Source: Ralstonia insidiosa
GTDB lineage: Bacteria; Pseudomonadota; Gammaproteobacteria; Burkholderiales; Burkholderiaceae
Length of the DNA stretch: 64,000 bases
Assembly: GCF_008801405.1 (NCBI RefSeq)
Contig: NZ_VZPV01000001.1
Location: 2,604,001 to 2,668,000 of the forward strand
Direction of reading: 5' to 3'
Below the pieces are notes generated by a model. That model was not told where the DNA came from, searched no databases, and worked only from the letters and a program-made list of their open reading frames with translations. Both the position numbers and the translations under genes were made by a program. Position 1 is the first letter of the stretch, and each line of letters begins with the position of its first letter. Below, piece after piece: positions 25,565 to 34,741 of this stretch.

Positions 25565-26617
25565 CTATCGCCCGACCGAGCCAAAGTGGATGCGCGGATC
25601 AACCAGCACGTAGCACACGTCAGAGATCAATCGCGCCCCCAGACCAATCAACGTGAACAGGTACAGCGTGCCGAGCACAACCGGGTAGTCACGGCGCATC
25701 ACCGCTTCGTACGACAGCAACCCCATGCCGTCGAGCGAGAACAGCTGTTCGATCAGCAGCGAGCCCGTGAAGAACGCGCCGATGAAGGCCGCCGGGAAAC
25801 CGGTCACCAGCGGCAGCAAGGCATTGCGGAAGATGTGCTTCCACAGCACGCGTCGCTCCGACAGGCCTTTGCTGCGCGCCGTCAACACGTACTGTTTGCG
25901 GATCTCCTCCAGAAACGCGTTTTTCGTCAGCATGGTAATCACGGCAAAGCTGCCCACCACGGATGCCGTCACGGGCAGGGCGATGTGCCAGAGGTAGTCC
26001 GTTACCTTGCCAAGCAAACTGAGCTGATCCCAGTTGTCAGAGGTGATACCGCGAATGGGGAACCACTGGAAGAACGTTCCGCCCCCAAACAGCACCAGCA
26101 ACAGCACACCCAGCACGAAGCCTGGAATGGCGTAACCGACCAGCACGATGATGCTCGTCACCAGATCGAACCGACTGCCCGCCCGCACCGCCTTGGCGAT
26201 GCCGAGCGGCACCGCTATCAGATAGGTCAGGAAGAACGTCCACAGCCCGATCGAGATCGATACCGGCAACTTGGACTTGATGAGTTCCCACACGCTACGG
26301 TGCTGGAAGTAGCTCTCGCCCAGATCAAAACGGGCAAAGCGGCCCAGCATCAGGAAGTAGCGCTCGACCGGACCTTTATCAAAACCGTACAGCGCGCGGA
26401 TCTCCTTGATCTTCTCGGCGTCGACACCGCGGCGGCCGCGGTAGTCGAAGGCACCGCCACCGCTGGCCTCGCCAGCGCCGTTGCGCCCTTTCATCTCCAT
26501 CATCATCTGCTCTACCGGGCCACCGGGCACGAACTGGATCACCGCAAAGGTGAGCGTGACCACGCCAATGAGCGTCGGAATCAGAAGCAGCAGCCGTTTG
26601 ATCAGGTAGGCAAACAT
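25565..26617 (-). CDS. yejB: Peptide ABC transporter permease (YejB type)
   Basis: 350 residues beginning MFAYLIKRLLLLIPTLIGV, the usual first helix of DppB/YejB permeases. The long periplasmic segment (VEQMMMEMKGRNG and a Gly-rich stretch) is as in YejB. The EAA motif appears as LTARSKGLSERRVLWKH. Six membrane segments are visible. It forms the pore with YejE. The start is 16 nt after the yejA stop, consistent with one transcript. Confidence 0.94.
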   Translation of the reverse strand: MFAYLIKRLLLLIPTLIGVVTLTFAVIQFVPGGPVEQMMMEMKGRNGAGEASGGGAFDYRGRRGVDAEKIKEIRALYGFDKGPVERYFLMLGRFARFDLGESYFQHRSVWELIKSKLPVSISIGLWTFFLTYLIAVPLGIAKAVRAGSRFDLVTSIIVLVGYAIPGFVLGVLLLVLFGGGTFFQWFPIRGITSDNWDQLSLLGKVTDYLWHIALPVTASVVGSFAVITMLTKNAFLEEIRKQYVLTARSKGLSERRVLWKHIFRNALLPLVTGFPAAFIGAFFTGSLLIEQLFSLDGMGLLSYEAVMRRDYPVVLGTLYLFTLIGLGARLISDVCYVLVDPRIHFGSVGR

Positions 26618-26633
26618 GGTCTCACCGATGCGG

Positions 26634-28541
26634 TCATTTGGTGGAGTCTGGCGTACGCCACCAAGCCGTCAGCACCCAGGCCTCGGCCGAGTAGTAGTAC
26701 GGCAGACGGTCCGGATACATCAGGTTCTTGTTGTAAGCGACGCGATGTACGGCCGAATACCAGTGTGGAATCACGTAGTAGCCATGCATCAGCACACGAT
26801 CGAGCGCGCGCGAGGCGGTGACCAGCTCATCGCGGTTGTTGGCACGCAGCACGTCGTCGATCAACGCGTCCACAGCGGGTGACTTCAGGCCGATCACGTT
26901 GTCTGAGCCCTGCTCATCCGCCGCCGCGGTACCAAAGCGATCCTTCAACTCATTGCCGGGGCTCTGCGAATCGGGAAAGCGCAGCGAGATCATGTCGAAG
27001 TCAAACTCTTCGAGCCGCTTCTGGTACAGCGCGAAATCGGTCATGCGCTGGTTGACCTGGATGCCGAGCTTCTCCAGGTTGCGCACATACGCCGCCATGA
27101 CACGGCTCATTGCCCCGCCGTCATCAAGCATCTCGAAGACGAAGGGTTCGCCACGGGTGTTGCGCAGCGCACCGTCGGAATACGTCCAGCCGGCCTGGGC
27201 CAGCAAGCGGCGCGCCTGGCGGAGGTTGTCACGCAGCGAACTGGGCGGGTCCGTCGAAGGCGGCGCAGACAGGATGCCGAACACGTCCGGATCGAGCTGG
27301 CTGCGCAGCGGCTCCAGCAGAGCCAGCTCGCCCTTGCTCGGCATGCCGGTCAGCGAATCGGAGGCGGCCAGCTCACTGTTGGTGAAATAGCTGTCGAGCC
27401 GGCGATACGCGCCATAGAAGAGTTGGCGGTTGAGCCACTCGAAGTCCAGCGCCAGCGTAAGCGCCTTGCGCACCCGCACATCCTGGAACAGCGGCCGGCG
27501 CAGGTTCATCAGAAAGCCCTGCATGCCCGCGCCGTTGCGATGCGGGAACTCGCTCTTGATGAGTTCGCCGCTGCGGAACTTCACGCCCACGTAACTCTTG
27601 GCCCAGTTCTTCGCGAGGTACTCGACCATCGCGTCGTACTCGCCGGCCTTGAATGCCTCCAGGCGTGCGGTCTGGTCCTTATAAAGCTTGTATTGGATGC
27701 GCTCGAAGTTGAACGAGCCACGGCGCACGTTCAAGTCTCGGCCCCAGTAATCCGGATTGCGGCGGAAGGTGATGCCGCGAGACGGGTCAAAGCGCTCGAT
27801 GACATAGGGACCGCTGGCAATCGGGTCTTGAAACGTGAGCTTGTCGAACTTCACGTCCTTGCCCCCATCCGGATCGTCCGGCTTGCCGCTGCCCTTGCCC
27901 CACTTGGGCGAGAACACCGGCAGGCCGCCAACGATCAGCGGCAACTCCTTGTTGCGGCGCTTGAAGTCGTAGCGGATAGTGGCGGCGTCCACCACTGTCA
28001 CCTTGGACACATCGGCGGTCATGCTGCGATAAGCCGGACTTGCGCCCTTGCCCATCAGCATGTCGTAGGAGTACTTCACATCAGACGCACGCACCGGATC
28101 GCCATTGGAGAAACGTGCGCGCGGATTGATGTGGAACGTGACCGAGAGTTCGTCCGGTGCGACCGTCACGTCGTCAGCCAGCAGGCCGTAGCCGCTGGCA
28201 GTCTCGTCCCAACTCGTGATGAGCAGCGTCTCGAAGACGAGCTGCGTCAGCCCCGGCGCAGACGTGCCCTTGATCGTGAACGGATTGAACTTGTCGAAGC
28301 TCGTACGCCGGTCGGGGTTGCCCAGCAGCAGCATGCCACCAATGGGCGCCTTCGGATTGAGATAGCCGAAGTTCGGGAAACCGGCGGGATACTTGAGATC
28401 GCCGTATTCCGCATAACCATGCGCCGCCCAGGCCGGTGCCGCGCAGAAGGTCGCCACCAGGCAGGCCAGTGCTGCGAGGCGTTGTCGATGTCGTCGCCAG
28501 TACGGCTGATGTATCGCTGCAAGTACGCCCATTGCGCTCAT
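26634..28541 (-). CDS. yejA: Periplasmic peptide-binding protein (YejA type)
   Basis: 635 residues, family 5 extracellular solute-binding protein. The signal peptide runs to about residue 39 (LACLVATFCAAPAWA). The mature start HGYAEYGDLKYPAGFPNF is characteristic of YejA. Other family segments are FNPFTIKGTSAPGL, YSYDMLMGKG, ASGPYVIERFDPSRGI and DFEWLNRQLFYGAY. It captures oligopeptides for the YejBEF pore. It is the first gene of the four-gene operon. A nearby ATG at 28532 is an alternative start. No clean promoter is seen upstream. Confidence 0.94.
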   Translation of the reverse strand: MSAMGVLAAIHQPYWRRHRQRLAALACLVATFCAAPAWAAHGYAEYGDLKYPAGFPNFGYLNPKAPIGGMLLLGNPDRRTSFDKFNPFTIKGTSAPGLTQLVFETLLITSWDETASGYGLLADDVTVAPDELSVTFHINPRARFSNGDPVRASDVKYSYDMLMGKGASPAYRSMTADVSKVTVVDAATIRYDFKRRNKELPLIVGGLPVFSPKWGKGSGKPDDPDGGKDVKFDKLTFQDPIASGPYVIERFDPSRGITFRRNPDYWGRDLNVRRGSFNFERIQYKLYKDQTARLEAFKAGEYDAMVEYLAKNWAKSYVGVKFRSGELIKSEFPHRNGAGMQGFLMNLRRPLFQDVRVRKALTLALDFEWLNRQLFYGAYRRLDSYFTNSELAASDSLTGMPSKGELALLEPLRSQLDPDVFGILSAPPSTDPPSSLRDNLRQARRLLAQAGWTYSDGALRNTRGEPFVFEMLDDGGAMSRVMAAYVRNLEKLGIQVNQRMTDFALYQKRLEEFDFDMISLRFPDSQSPGNELKDRFGTAAADEQGSDNVIGLKSPAVDALIDDVLRANNRDELVTASRALDRVLMHGYYVIPHWYSAVHRVAYNKNLMYPDRLPYYYSAEAWVLTAWWRTPDSTK

Positions 28542-28848
28542 TGCGCCCCTAGCCCCCGTTGTCCCTGCATGCGTTGATCCAGATTGATCACTGTATGAAA
28601 ACCTGTTTCAGGCGATTCTAACGCCCTCTTCGCGCTTTCCCGTCAATTCTGGCCCAAGGATCGTCCCGCATTGACAAGGCTGACCCGGCAACGAATGCAG
28701 CACATGCAGCGACGCCCAAAAGCGCAGACGCCCAGCGCTTTCCGGTATGATCGCGCCGACCCTAATTGCCTCGTGCCCCGGATACCGCCGCTGAGTGACC
28801 GCAGTGACATACGGGCGCGACGTTGCCCCACATTTGTACGGAGAAACC

Positions 28849-29643
28849 ATGGGATTCCTCGCTGGCAAGCGCATTCTGATTACCGGCCTTCTGTCCAACC
28901 GCTCGATCGCCTACGGCATCGCCACCGCCTGCAAGCGCGAAGGCGCTGAACTGGCCTTCACCTACGTCGGCGAACGCTTCAAGGACCGCATCACCGAATT
29001 CGCCAACGAGTTCGACAGCAAGCTGGTGTTCGACTGCGACGTCGGCAGCGATGAGCAGATCGCCAAGGTGTTCGAAGACCTCGGCCAACACTGGGGCCAC
29101 TTCGACGGCCTGGTGCACTCGATCGGCTTTGCGCCGCGCGAAGCGATTGCCGGCAACTTCATCGATGGCCTGTCGCGCGAGTCGTTCCGCATTGCACACG
29201 ACATCTCCGCATACAGCTTCCCGGCGCTGGCCAAGGCTGCGCTGCCGATGCTGTCGCCCAACGCTTCGCTGCTCGCCCTGACCTACCTGGGTGCCGAGCG
29301 CATCGTCCCGAACTACAACACGATGGGCCTGGCCAAGGCCTCGCTGGAAGCCGGCGTGCGTTACCTGGCCGGCGCGCTGGGCCCGAAGGGCATTCGTGCC
29401 AACGGCATCTCGGCTGGCCCGATCAAAACGCTGGCCGCCTCGGGCATCAAGGATTTCGGCAAGCTGCTGAAGTACATGGAAGACGTGGCCCCGCTGCGCC
29501 GTAACGTCACCATCGAAGAAGTCGGCAACGTGGCGGCGTTCCTGCTGTCGGACCTCGCCAGCGGCGTGACCGGCGAGATCACCTACGTCGACTGCGGCTT
29601 CAACGTGACCGCAGGTGTGCCGGAGAGCGTCGGCCAAGGCTGA
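28849..29643 (+). CDS. fabI: Enoyl-[acyl-carrier-protein] reductase (NADH)
   Basis: 264 residues, the last reductive step of type II fatty-acid elongation. The FabI NAD-binding start is GLLSNRSIAYGIA. The catalytic pair is Tyr in ALTYLGAERI and Tyr-x6-Lys in NYNTMGLAK, which places it as the triclosan- and isoniazid-type target family rather than FabV or FabL. GGAGAAACC precedes the ATG at 28849. It appears monocistronic, with a bidirectional terminator behind it. Confidence 0.97.
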   Translation: MGFLAGKRILITGLLSNRSIAYGIATACKREGAELAFTYVGERFKDRITEFANEFDSKLVFDCDVGSDEQIAKVFEDLGQHWGHFDGLVHSIGFAPREAIAGNFIDGLSRESFRIAHDISAYSFPALAKAALPMLSPNASLLALTYLGAERIVPNYNTMGLAKASLEAGVRYLAGALGPKGIRANGISAGPIKTLAASGIKDFGKLLKYMEDVAPLRRNVTIEEVGNVAAFLLSDLASGVTGEITYVDCGFNVTAGVPESVGQG

Positions 29644-29714
29644 TGTACGGATACATGTGTGCGCCATCTTCGGGTGGCGCATGCATGTGAAGCCCACCAA
29701 GGCAGCAGACAAAG

Positions 29715-29750
29715 AAAAAGCCCGCATGGCGCAAACCATGCGGGCTTTTT
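29715..29750. terminator. Bidirectional terminator between fabI and tRNA-Ser
   Basis: AAAAAGCCCGCATGG (29715-29729) pairs perfectly with CCATGCGGGCTTTTT (29736-29750) around a 6-nt loop. Confidence 0.92.
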
Positions 29751-29833
29751 GACGTGCAGTGCAATGCGAGCCGTCACGTCATCTCGACTCGCATCCGCCT
29801 GTTTAAATGCGCTTCCCGCGAGAAGCGCCAAAC

Positions 29834-29927
29834 TGGCGGAGACGGAGGGATTCGAACCCTCGATCCAGGTTTTGGCCCGGATGCTCCCTTAGCAGGGGAG
29901 TGCCTTCGACCTCTCGGCCACGTCTCC
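29834..29927 (-). tRNA. tRNA-Ser (GCT)
   Basis: 94 nt with encoded CCA and the long variable arm of class II tRNAs. The acceptor GGAGACG pairs with CGTCTCC, the anticodon is GCT in CTGCTAA, and GGGTTCGAATCCC forms the T arm. It lies 140 nt downstream of lysC in the same orientation. Confidence 0.96.
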
Positions 29928-30066
29928 CAAACTTGCGTCACACGAAGGAGCCCGTGCAACGAAGCGCGTATTCTAGCCACTTCACCCCACCCGGTCAACG
30001 ACAACTGCATGACACCGTGGTGAGAATCTGTGGCTCCGGGTCGCCACCCGGCACCAGTTCAGTCGA

Positions 30067-31317
30067 TTACGCCTGATCCAGCTCGAACGCCTTGTGGAGC
30101 GCGCGCACGGCCAGCTCCATGTACTTCTCGTCGATCAGCACCGAGATCTTGATTTCCGAGGTGGAGATCATCTGGATGTTGATGCCCTCTTCCGACAGCG
30201 TGCGGAACATCTTGCTGGCGATGCCCACGTGCGAGCGCATGCCCACGCCCACCACCGACACCTTCGACACCTTCGGGTCGCCCGACACGCTGGCAGCGCC
30301 GATATGGCCCTTCACGCTGTCGTTGAGGATCGCCAGGGCGCGCTGGTATTCGCCGCGCGGCACGGTGAAGGTGAAGTCCGTCTTACCTTCGACCGACTGG
30401 TTCTGGATGATCATGTCGACGTCGATGTTGGCGTCGGCAACCGGGCCCAGGATTTGGTAAGCGATGCCGGGCTTGTCCGGCACACCGATCACGGTGATCT
30501 TGGCTTCGTCGCGGGCAAAGGCGATGCCGGAAATGGCGGCGGCTTCCATGTTCGAATCTTCCTCAAAAGTAATCAGCGTGCCCGAGTTCATCTCGACGTC
30601 GAGCGACATCAGCGGGTCAGTCAGCGACGACAATACGCGGGTCTTCACGCGGTACTTGCCGGCAAACTCCACTGAGCGAATCTGCAGCACCTTCGAGCCG
30701 AGGCTGGCCATTTCCAGCATCTCTTCAAAGGTGATCTTGTCCAGGCGGCGGGCGTCGTCCACCACGCGCGGGTCGGTCGTGTACACGCCGTCCACGTCCG
30801 TGTAGATCAGGCATTCATCGGCTTCGAGCGCAGCGGCAACCGCCACGGCCGAAGTATCCGAACCGCCACGGCCAAGCGTGGTGATGTGGCCTTCGCCATC
30901 AATGCCTTGGAAGCCCGTGATGACGACCACGCGGCCAGCGTCGAGATCAGCGCGCACGCGCTCGTCGTCGATCGACTGGATGCGGGCCTTGGTGTAGGCC
31001 GAATCGGTCTTCACGGGCACTTGCCAGCCGGTGTAGCTGCGGGCATCGATGCCCTCGGCATGCAGCGCGATGGCCAGCAGGCCCACGCTCACCTGCTCGC
31101 CAGTCGAGGCAATCATGTCGAGTTCACGCGGGTCAGGCTGGGCCGAAATCTCTTTGGCCATACCCAGCAGGCGGTTGGTTTCGCCGGACATGGCCGACGG
31201 AACGACCACGATCTGGTGACCGGCACGATGCCACTTGGCAACGCGCTTGGCGACATTCTTGATGCGTTCAACTGAACCCATCGAGGTGCCACCGTACTTG
31301 TGAACGATGAGAGCCAT
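30067..31317 (-). CDS. lysC: Aspartate kinase
   Basis: 416 residues, first enzyme of the Lys/Thr/Met pathway. The kinase motif KYGGTSMGSVERI is at the N-terminus, with VVPSAMSGETNRLL and GRGGSDTSAVAVA following. The C-terminal about 150 residues hold two ACT domains (EAAISGIAFARDEAKITV and VSVVGVGMRSHVGIA) for feedback inhibition. Length matches the monofunctional lysine/threonine-sensitive type. The start at 31317 gives MALIVHKYGG; upstream in-frame codons are not conserved-looking. It is separated by 106 nt from tilS. No lysine riboswitch structure is evident in that gap. Confidence 0.97.
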   Translation of the reverse strand: MALIVHKYGGTSMGSVERIKNVAKRVAKWHRAGHQIVVVPSAMSGETNRLLGMAKEISAQPDPRELDMIASTGEQVSVGLLAIALHAEGIDARSYTGWQVPVKTDSAYTKARIQSIDDERVRADLDAGRVVVITGFQGIDGEGHITTLGRGGSDTSAVAVAAALEADECLIYTDVDGVYTTDPRVVDDARRLDKITFEEMLEMASLGSKVLQIRSVEFAGKYRVKTRVLSSLTDPLMSLDVEMNSGTLITFEEDSNMEAAAISGIAFARDEAKITVIGVPDKPGIAYQILGPVADANIDVDMIIQNQSVEGKTDFTFTVPRGEYQRALAILNDSVKGHIGAASVSGDPKVSKVSVVGVGMRSHVGIASKMFRTLSEEGINIQMISTSEIKISVLIDEKYMELAVRALHKAFELDQA

Positions 31318-31423
31318 CTTGGAAAGATCGAGAGGAGGCGGAACGGTGCAAAAGCTTTTGAAAATACAGCAATTTGCATCGATCGGCAAGAAATTGGCCG
31401 GCGAAGCCCGGTGAAGATGTGTG

Positions 31424-32851
31424 TCAGGGCGCACCCTGGGCGGTCGCAAGCCAGGCGATCCGCCAGCCGGGGCCGCTGGCCGCAGCCGTCCGGTCCATGC
31501 CTAGGCCAGCGGCAAACACCAACGCATCGCCCGCGTAGAGCAACGGCAAACGCTGGCGCTCCCAGGCGGGAATACCGGCTTCTTGATAGGCCTGCTTGAG
31601 CGCGCGCGACGGCCCGCCAGGGCGCAGCACAATGCGCTCGCCACCACAGCGAGGCGCCAGGGACAGCGGCGCTTGCAAGGCTCGCACCGCAATACCGTCT
31701 GCTACCACAGGTGAAAACACCAGCACCCCACCCCACTCAGCGACATTCACGCGCTGATCGGTCCGGCACATTGGGTCGAACTGCCCAGCACTAATTGCAA
31801 CAAGCGCTGGCGTGGCCCCACCACCAACACCGGACTCAATCCATGCAGCCCCGCGATAGCGCCTGACCTGCCCCGTCGGCAACGCAATGCACAGTGCGCC
31901 GTCGTCGCGCGCGTCAATCAATTGCGTGCGCAGATCCTCGAGGCGGCCCGTGGACAGCGCACGCATACCCGCCTGGGCCAGCCATGCACGGAGCACCGCG
32001 CGCTGGCGCGGCGCGGAGAGTGCAGCCAATGCCGCCACATCGAGTTCACCCACCGAAGCGATCTGCGTCAGATCTGCCTGCGCAATCTCGTCGATCAACG
32101 CCGCGGCATCCGCCAGATGGGCCGCGCTGCGCGCAAGCGCGTCACGATAGGCCGGAAAATGCCCCGCCATGCCGGCCAGCAATGGCCGCAATGCATTGCG
32201 TGCGTACCGCGCATCTTCGTTGGAAGGATCGTCGACCCATTCGAGCGCGTTGGCTTGTGCGTACTGCTCGATATCAGCGCGTTGCACATCCAGCCATGGA
32301 CGCAGCAACGTCACGCCGCCAGCGCGGCTCATCGGCATGGCGGAAAGGCCTTCGAGACCTGAGCCACGCATCAGTTGCAGCAAGACGGTCTCGGCCTGAT
32401 CGTCCTGGTGATGTGCAGTGAGCAGAATCGTCGCGCCGGTCTGCGTGCACAGGTCGTCCAATGCGGCATAACGGGCCTCGCGCGCCGCCTCTTCCACGCC
32501 CCGCCCCGCATCGGTGGCAACGTTCACACGGCGCGCATGGAATTCAACACGCGCAGCATGGGCCATGCGAGCGCAAGCGGACTCCCAGGCATCCGCATCT
32601 GCTTGCAAGCCATGATGGATATGCAAGGCGACAAGGCGCACACGCACGCCGGCATCGCGCCACGCGGCGCACGCGTGCAGCAGCGCTGCGGAGTCACGAC
32701 CGCCTGACAGAGCCACCGCCACGGTCGGCACTCCGCCCCCGCCAGAAACAACAAAGGCCGCACACGCGGCAATGCGTTGTGCGACCTTATCGACAAGCGT
32801 GACCAGCGGGGCAGACGAATCAGCGCGCTTCGATTTCCTTGAACTTGCCAT
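31424..32851 (-). CDS. tilS: tRNA(Ile)-lysidine synthase
   Basis: 475 residues. The N-terminal PP-loop ATPase has SGGRDS (about residue 49) and HHQDDQAETVLLQLMRGSGLEGL, the TilS signature. The C-terminal domains (TilS substrate-binding type) are recognisable by GGERIVLRPGGPSRALKQAYQEA. It converts cytidine 34 of the AUA-reading tRNA-Ile to lysidine. The ATG at 32851 overlaps the 3' end of accA by 32 nt; no later ATG keeps the PP-loop, though a GTG shortly downstream could. Confidence 0.94.
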   Translation of the reverse strand: MASSRKSKRADSSAPLVTLVDKVAQRIAACAAFVVSGGGGVPTVAVALSGGRDSAALLHACAAWRDAGVRVRLVALHIHHGLQADADAWESACARMAHAARVEFHARRVNVATDAGRGVEEAAREARYAALDDLCTQTGATILLTAHHQDDQAETVLLQLMRGSGLEGLSAMPMSRAGGVTLLRPWLDVQRADIEQYAQANALEWVDDPSNEDARYARNALRPLLAGMAGHFPAYRDALARSAAHLADAAALIDEIAQADLTQIASVGELDVAALAALSAPRQRAVLRAWLAQAGMRALSTGRLEDLRTQLIDARDDGALCIALPTGQVRRYRGAAWIESGVGGGATPALVAISAGQFDPMCRTDQRVNVAEWGGVLVFSPVVADGIAVRALQAPLSLAPRCGGERIVLRPGGPSRALKQAYQEAGIPAWERQRLPLLYAGDALVFAAGLGMDRTAAASGPGWRIAWLATAQGAP

Positions 32852-33788
32852 AGGCCATCAGGCGCTCGTGACGGCGCGCCTGCAACTCCGACGTCTTCAT
32901 GCCCTGGAACTGGCGCAGCGATTCGGCCAGTGCGCGCTTGAGCATCGAGGCCATGCCCTTCGGATCGCGATGCGCACCACCCAGCGGCTCGTTGACGATC
33001 TTGTCGATCAGGCCCAGCGCCTTCAGGCGGTGTGCCGTCAGACCCATCGCCTCAGCGGCTTCCGGCGCTTTCTCGGCGGTCTTCCACAGGATCGACGCGC
33101 AGCCTTCCGGCGAGATCACGGCATACGTGGCGAACTGCAGCATGATCACCGAATCGCCCATGGCGATGGCCAGTGCGCCACCCGAACCGCCTTCACCGAT
33201 GATGGTGGCGATCAGGGGCACCTTCAGGCCGGCCATGACGAACAGATTGTGGCCGATGGCTTCCGACTGGCCGCGCTCTTCAGCGTCAATGCCCGGGAAT
33301 GCGCCCGGCGTATCGACGAAGGTGAAGATCGGCAGACCGAACTTGTCGGCGAGTTCCATCAGGCGCTTGGCCTTGCGGTAGCCCTCGGGCTTGGACATGC
33401 CGAAGTTGCGCAGCGCGCGCTCCTTCGTGTCGCGGCCCTTCTGGTGACCGATCACCATGCAAGGCTGGCCGTTGAAACGTGCCAGACCGCCCACGATCGA
33501 CAGGTCGTCCGCGAAGGTGCGGTCGCCATGCAGTTCGTGGAAGTCGGTGAAGATTTCGCGGACGTAATCGAGCGTGTACGGACGCTGCGGGTGCCGGGCG
33601 ATCTGTGCGACCTGCCAGGGGGTCAGGTTGGCGTACAGATCTTTGGTGAGTTGCTGGCTCTTGGAGGCCAGGCGGGAGATTTCTTCAGAAATGTCGACAG
33701 CGGAATCGTCTTGAACGAATCGAAGTTCTTCGATCTTCGATTCAAGTTCTGCGATCGGCTGCTCGAACTCCAGGAAGGTTGTTTTCAT
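32820..33788 (-). CDS. accA: Acetyl-CoA carboxylase carboxyltransferase subunit alpha
   Basis: 322 residues, the usual length. MKTTFLEFEQPIAELESKIEEL opens the protein, with the carboxyltransferase fold marked by FADDLSIVGG, GHQKGRDTKER, FVDTPGAFPGIDAEERGQSEAI and GEGGSGGALAI. With AccD (not in this window) it transfers carboxyl from biotin to acetyl-CoA, committing carbon to fatty acids, and so shares a pathway with fabI 4 kb away. tilS starts inside its 3' end. Confidence 0.98.
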   Translation of the reverse strand: MKTTFLEFEQPIAELESKIEELRFVQDDSAVDISEEISRLASKSQQLTKDLYANLTPWQVAQIARHPQRPYTLDYVREIFTDFHELHGDRTFADDLSIVGGLARFNGQPCMVIGHQKGRDTKERALRNFGMSKPEGYRKAKRLMELADKFGLPIFTFVDTPGAFPGIDAEERGQSEAIGHNLFVMAGLKVPLIATIIGEGGSGGALAIAMGDSVIMLQFATYAVISPEGCASILWKTAEKAPEAAEAMGLTAHRLKALGLIDKIVNEPLGGAHRDPKGMASMLKRALAESLRQFQGMKTSELQARRHERLMAYGKFKEIEAR

Positions 33789-33874
33789 GGATCTTCTGAA
33801 AGGCTCTTGAAGGCGCGCATTCTACCGGATTTTGACCGCCGATCGACGCTGCGCGTTTCATCGAAATTAACAGA

Positions 33875-34741
33875 TCAATAGGTGGTCGCCGTGTCGAGGC
33901 TGCGCCACATATACCAGGTGGCCACTGTGCGCCACGGTTCCCAGTTAGCCGCCACTTCGCGCGCTTCGCTGCGAGTGACGGGTTCGCCACTGAAATAATT
34001 CTGTGAGATTGCGTTGATGAGCCCGATGTCGTCCAGCGGGAGCACGTTTGGGCGCATCAGGTTGAACATCAGGAACATCTCCGCCGTCCAGCGGCCGATG
34101 CCACGGATCTGCGTCAACTCGGCGATCACATCCTCGTCGTCCATCTCGGCCCACTTGGCGACGTGCAAAGTGCCGTTGCGGAAGTGATCGGCAAGGTCAA
34201 GGATGTACTCGGCCTTGCGCTTGGACAGGCCACAGCCCGCCAGCTTCTCTTGGCCGGCTCGCAGGAACTGTGCGGGCACCAGCTTGGGGCATGTGGCCAC
34301 CACCCGTTCCCACACGGACTGCGCCGCCTTGACCGAAATCTGCTGGCCGACAATCGACCGCGCCAGTGTGACGAACGGGTCGCCGCGCGAAGCCAGGTGC
34401 GCCGGACCATACGCGGGAATGATCTTGCGCAGGATGCGGTCGCGTTTCATCAAGTCTGCGCAGGCCTCCTGCCAATACTCCGGCGGACCGGACAGCACCA
34501 CCTCAGCCGGCACCGGCTCATGGGTGGCGAGCGTCTCAGGCAAGGGCACCTTCGATGCAGGCGCGCGCTTGGCCGGCGCCTTGTCGGCAACCTTGATGGC
34601 GGCGCTCTTGGTAACCACTGCCTTGCCGGCAACGCCGTCCACCTTTTTGGCGTCCGCCTTCTTCGCAGGTGCCTTCACGGCCGGCGCCTTCTTGGCAACC
34701 GTACTGCGCACTGCGCTGGCTTTCTTGGCCACCGCGTTCAT
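33875..34741 (-). CDS. AlkA-type DNA-3-methyladenine glycosylase with Lys/Ala-rich N-terminal tail
   Basis: 288 residues. The C-terminal about 205 residues are an HhH-GPD glycosylase: SIVGQQISVKAAQSVWERV, the hairpin LTQIRGIGRWTAEMFLMF, and LPLDDIGLINAI carrying the catalytic Asp. The first about 70 residues are a low-complexity tail of AKK, APAKKA and VAKKA repeats like histone H1 or AlgP tails, likely disordered and DNA-binding. The enzyme removes alkylated purines. I chose the ATG at 34741: it overlaps the cysS stop (ATGA) and has GGAGA 6-7 nt upstream. An ATG 12 nt earlier lacks that site. Confidence 0.9.
   Translation of the reverse strand: MNAVAKKASAVRSTVAKKAPAVKAPAKKADAKKVDGVAGKAVVTKSAAIKVADKAPAKRAPASKVPLPETLATHEPVPAEVVLSGPPEYWQEACADLMKRDRILRKIIPAYGPAHLASRGDPFVTLARSIVGQQISVKAAQSVWERVVATCPKLVPAQFLRAGQEKLAGCGLSKRKAEYILDLADHFRNGTLHVAKWAEMDDEDVIAELTQIRGIGRWTAEMFLMFNLMRPNVLPLDDIGLINAISQNYFSGEPVTRSEAREVAANWEPWRTVATWYMWRSLDTATTY

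Noticed and set aside
31318..31423. Lysine riboswitch upstream of lysC
   Set aside because: The gap is about 106 nt and shows no conserved lysine-riboswitch core.
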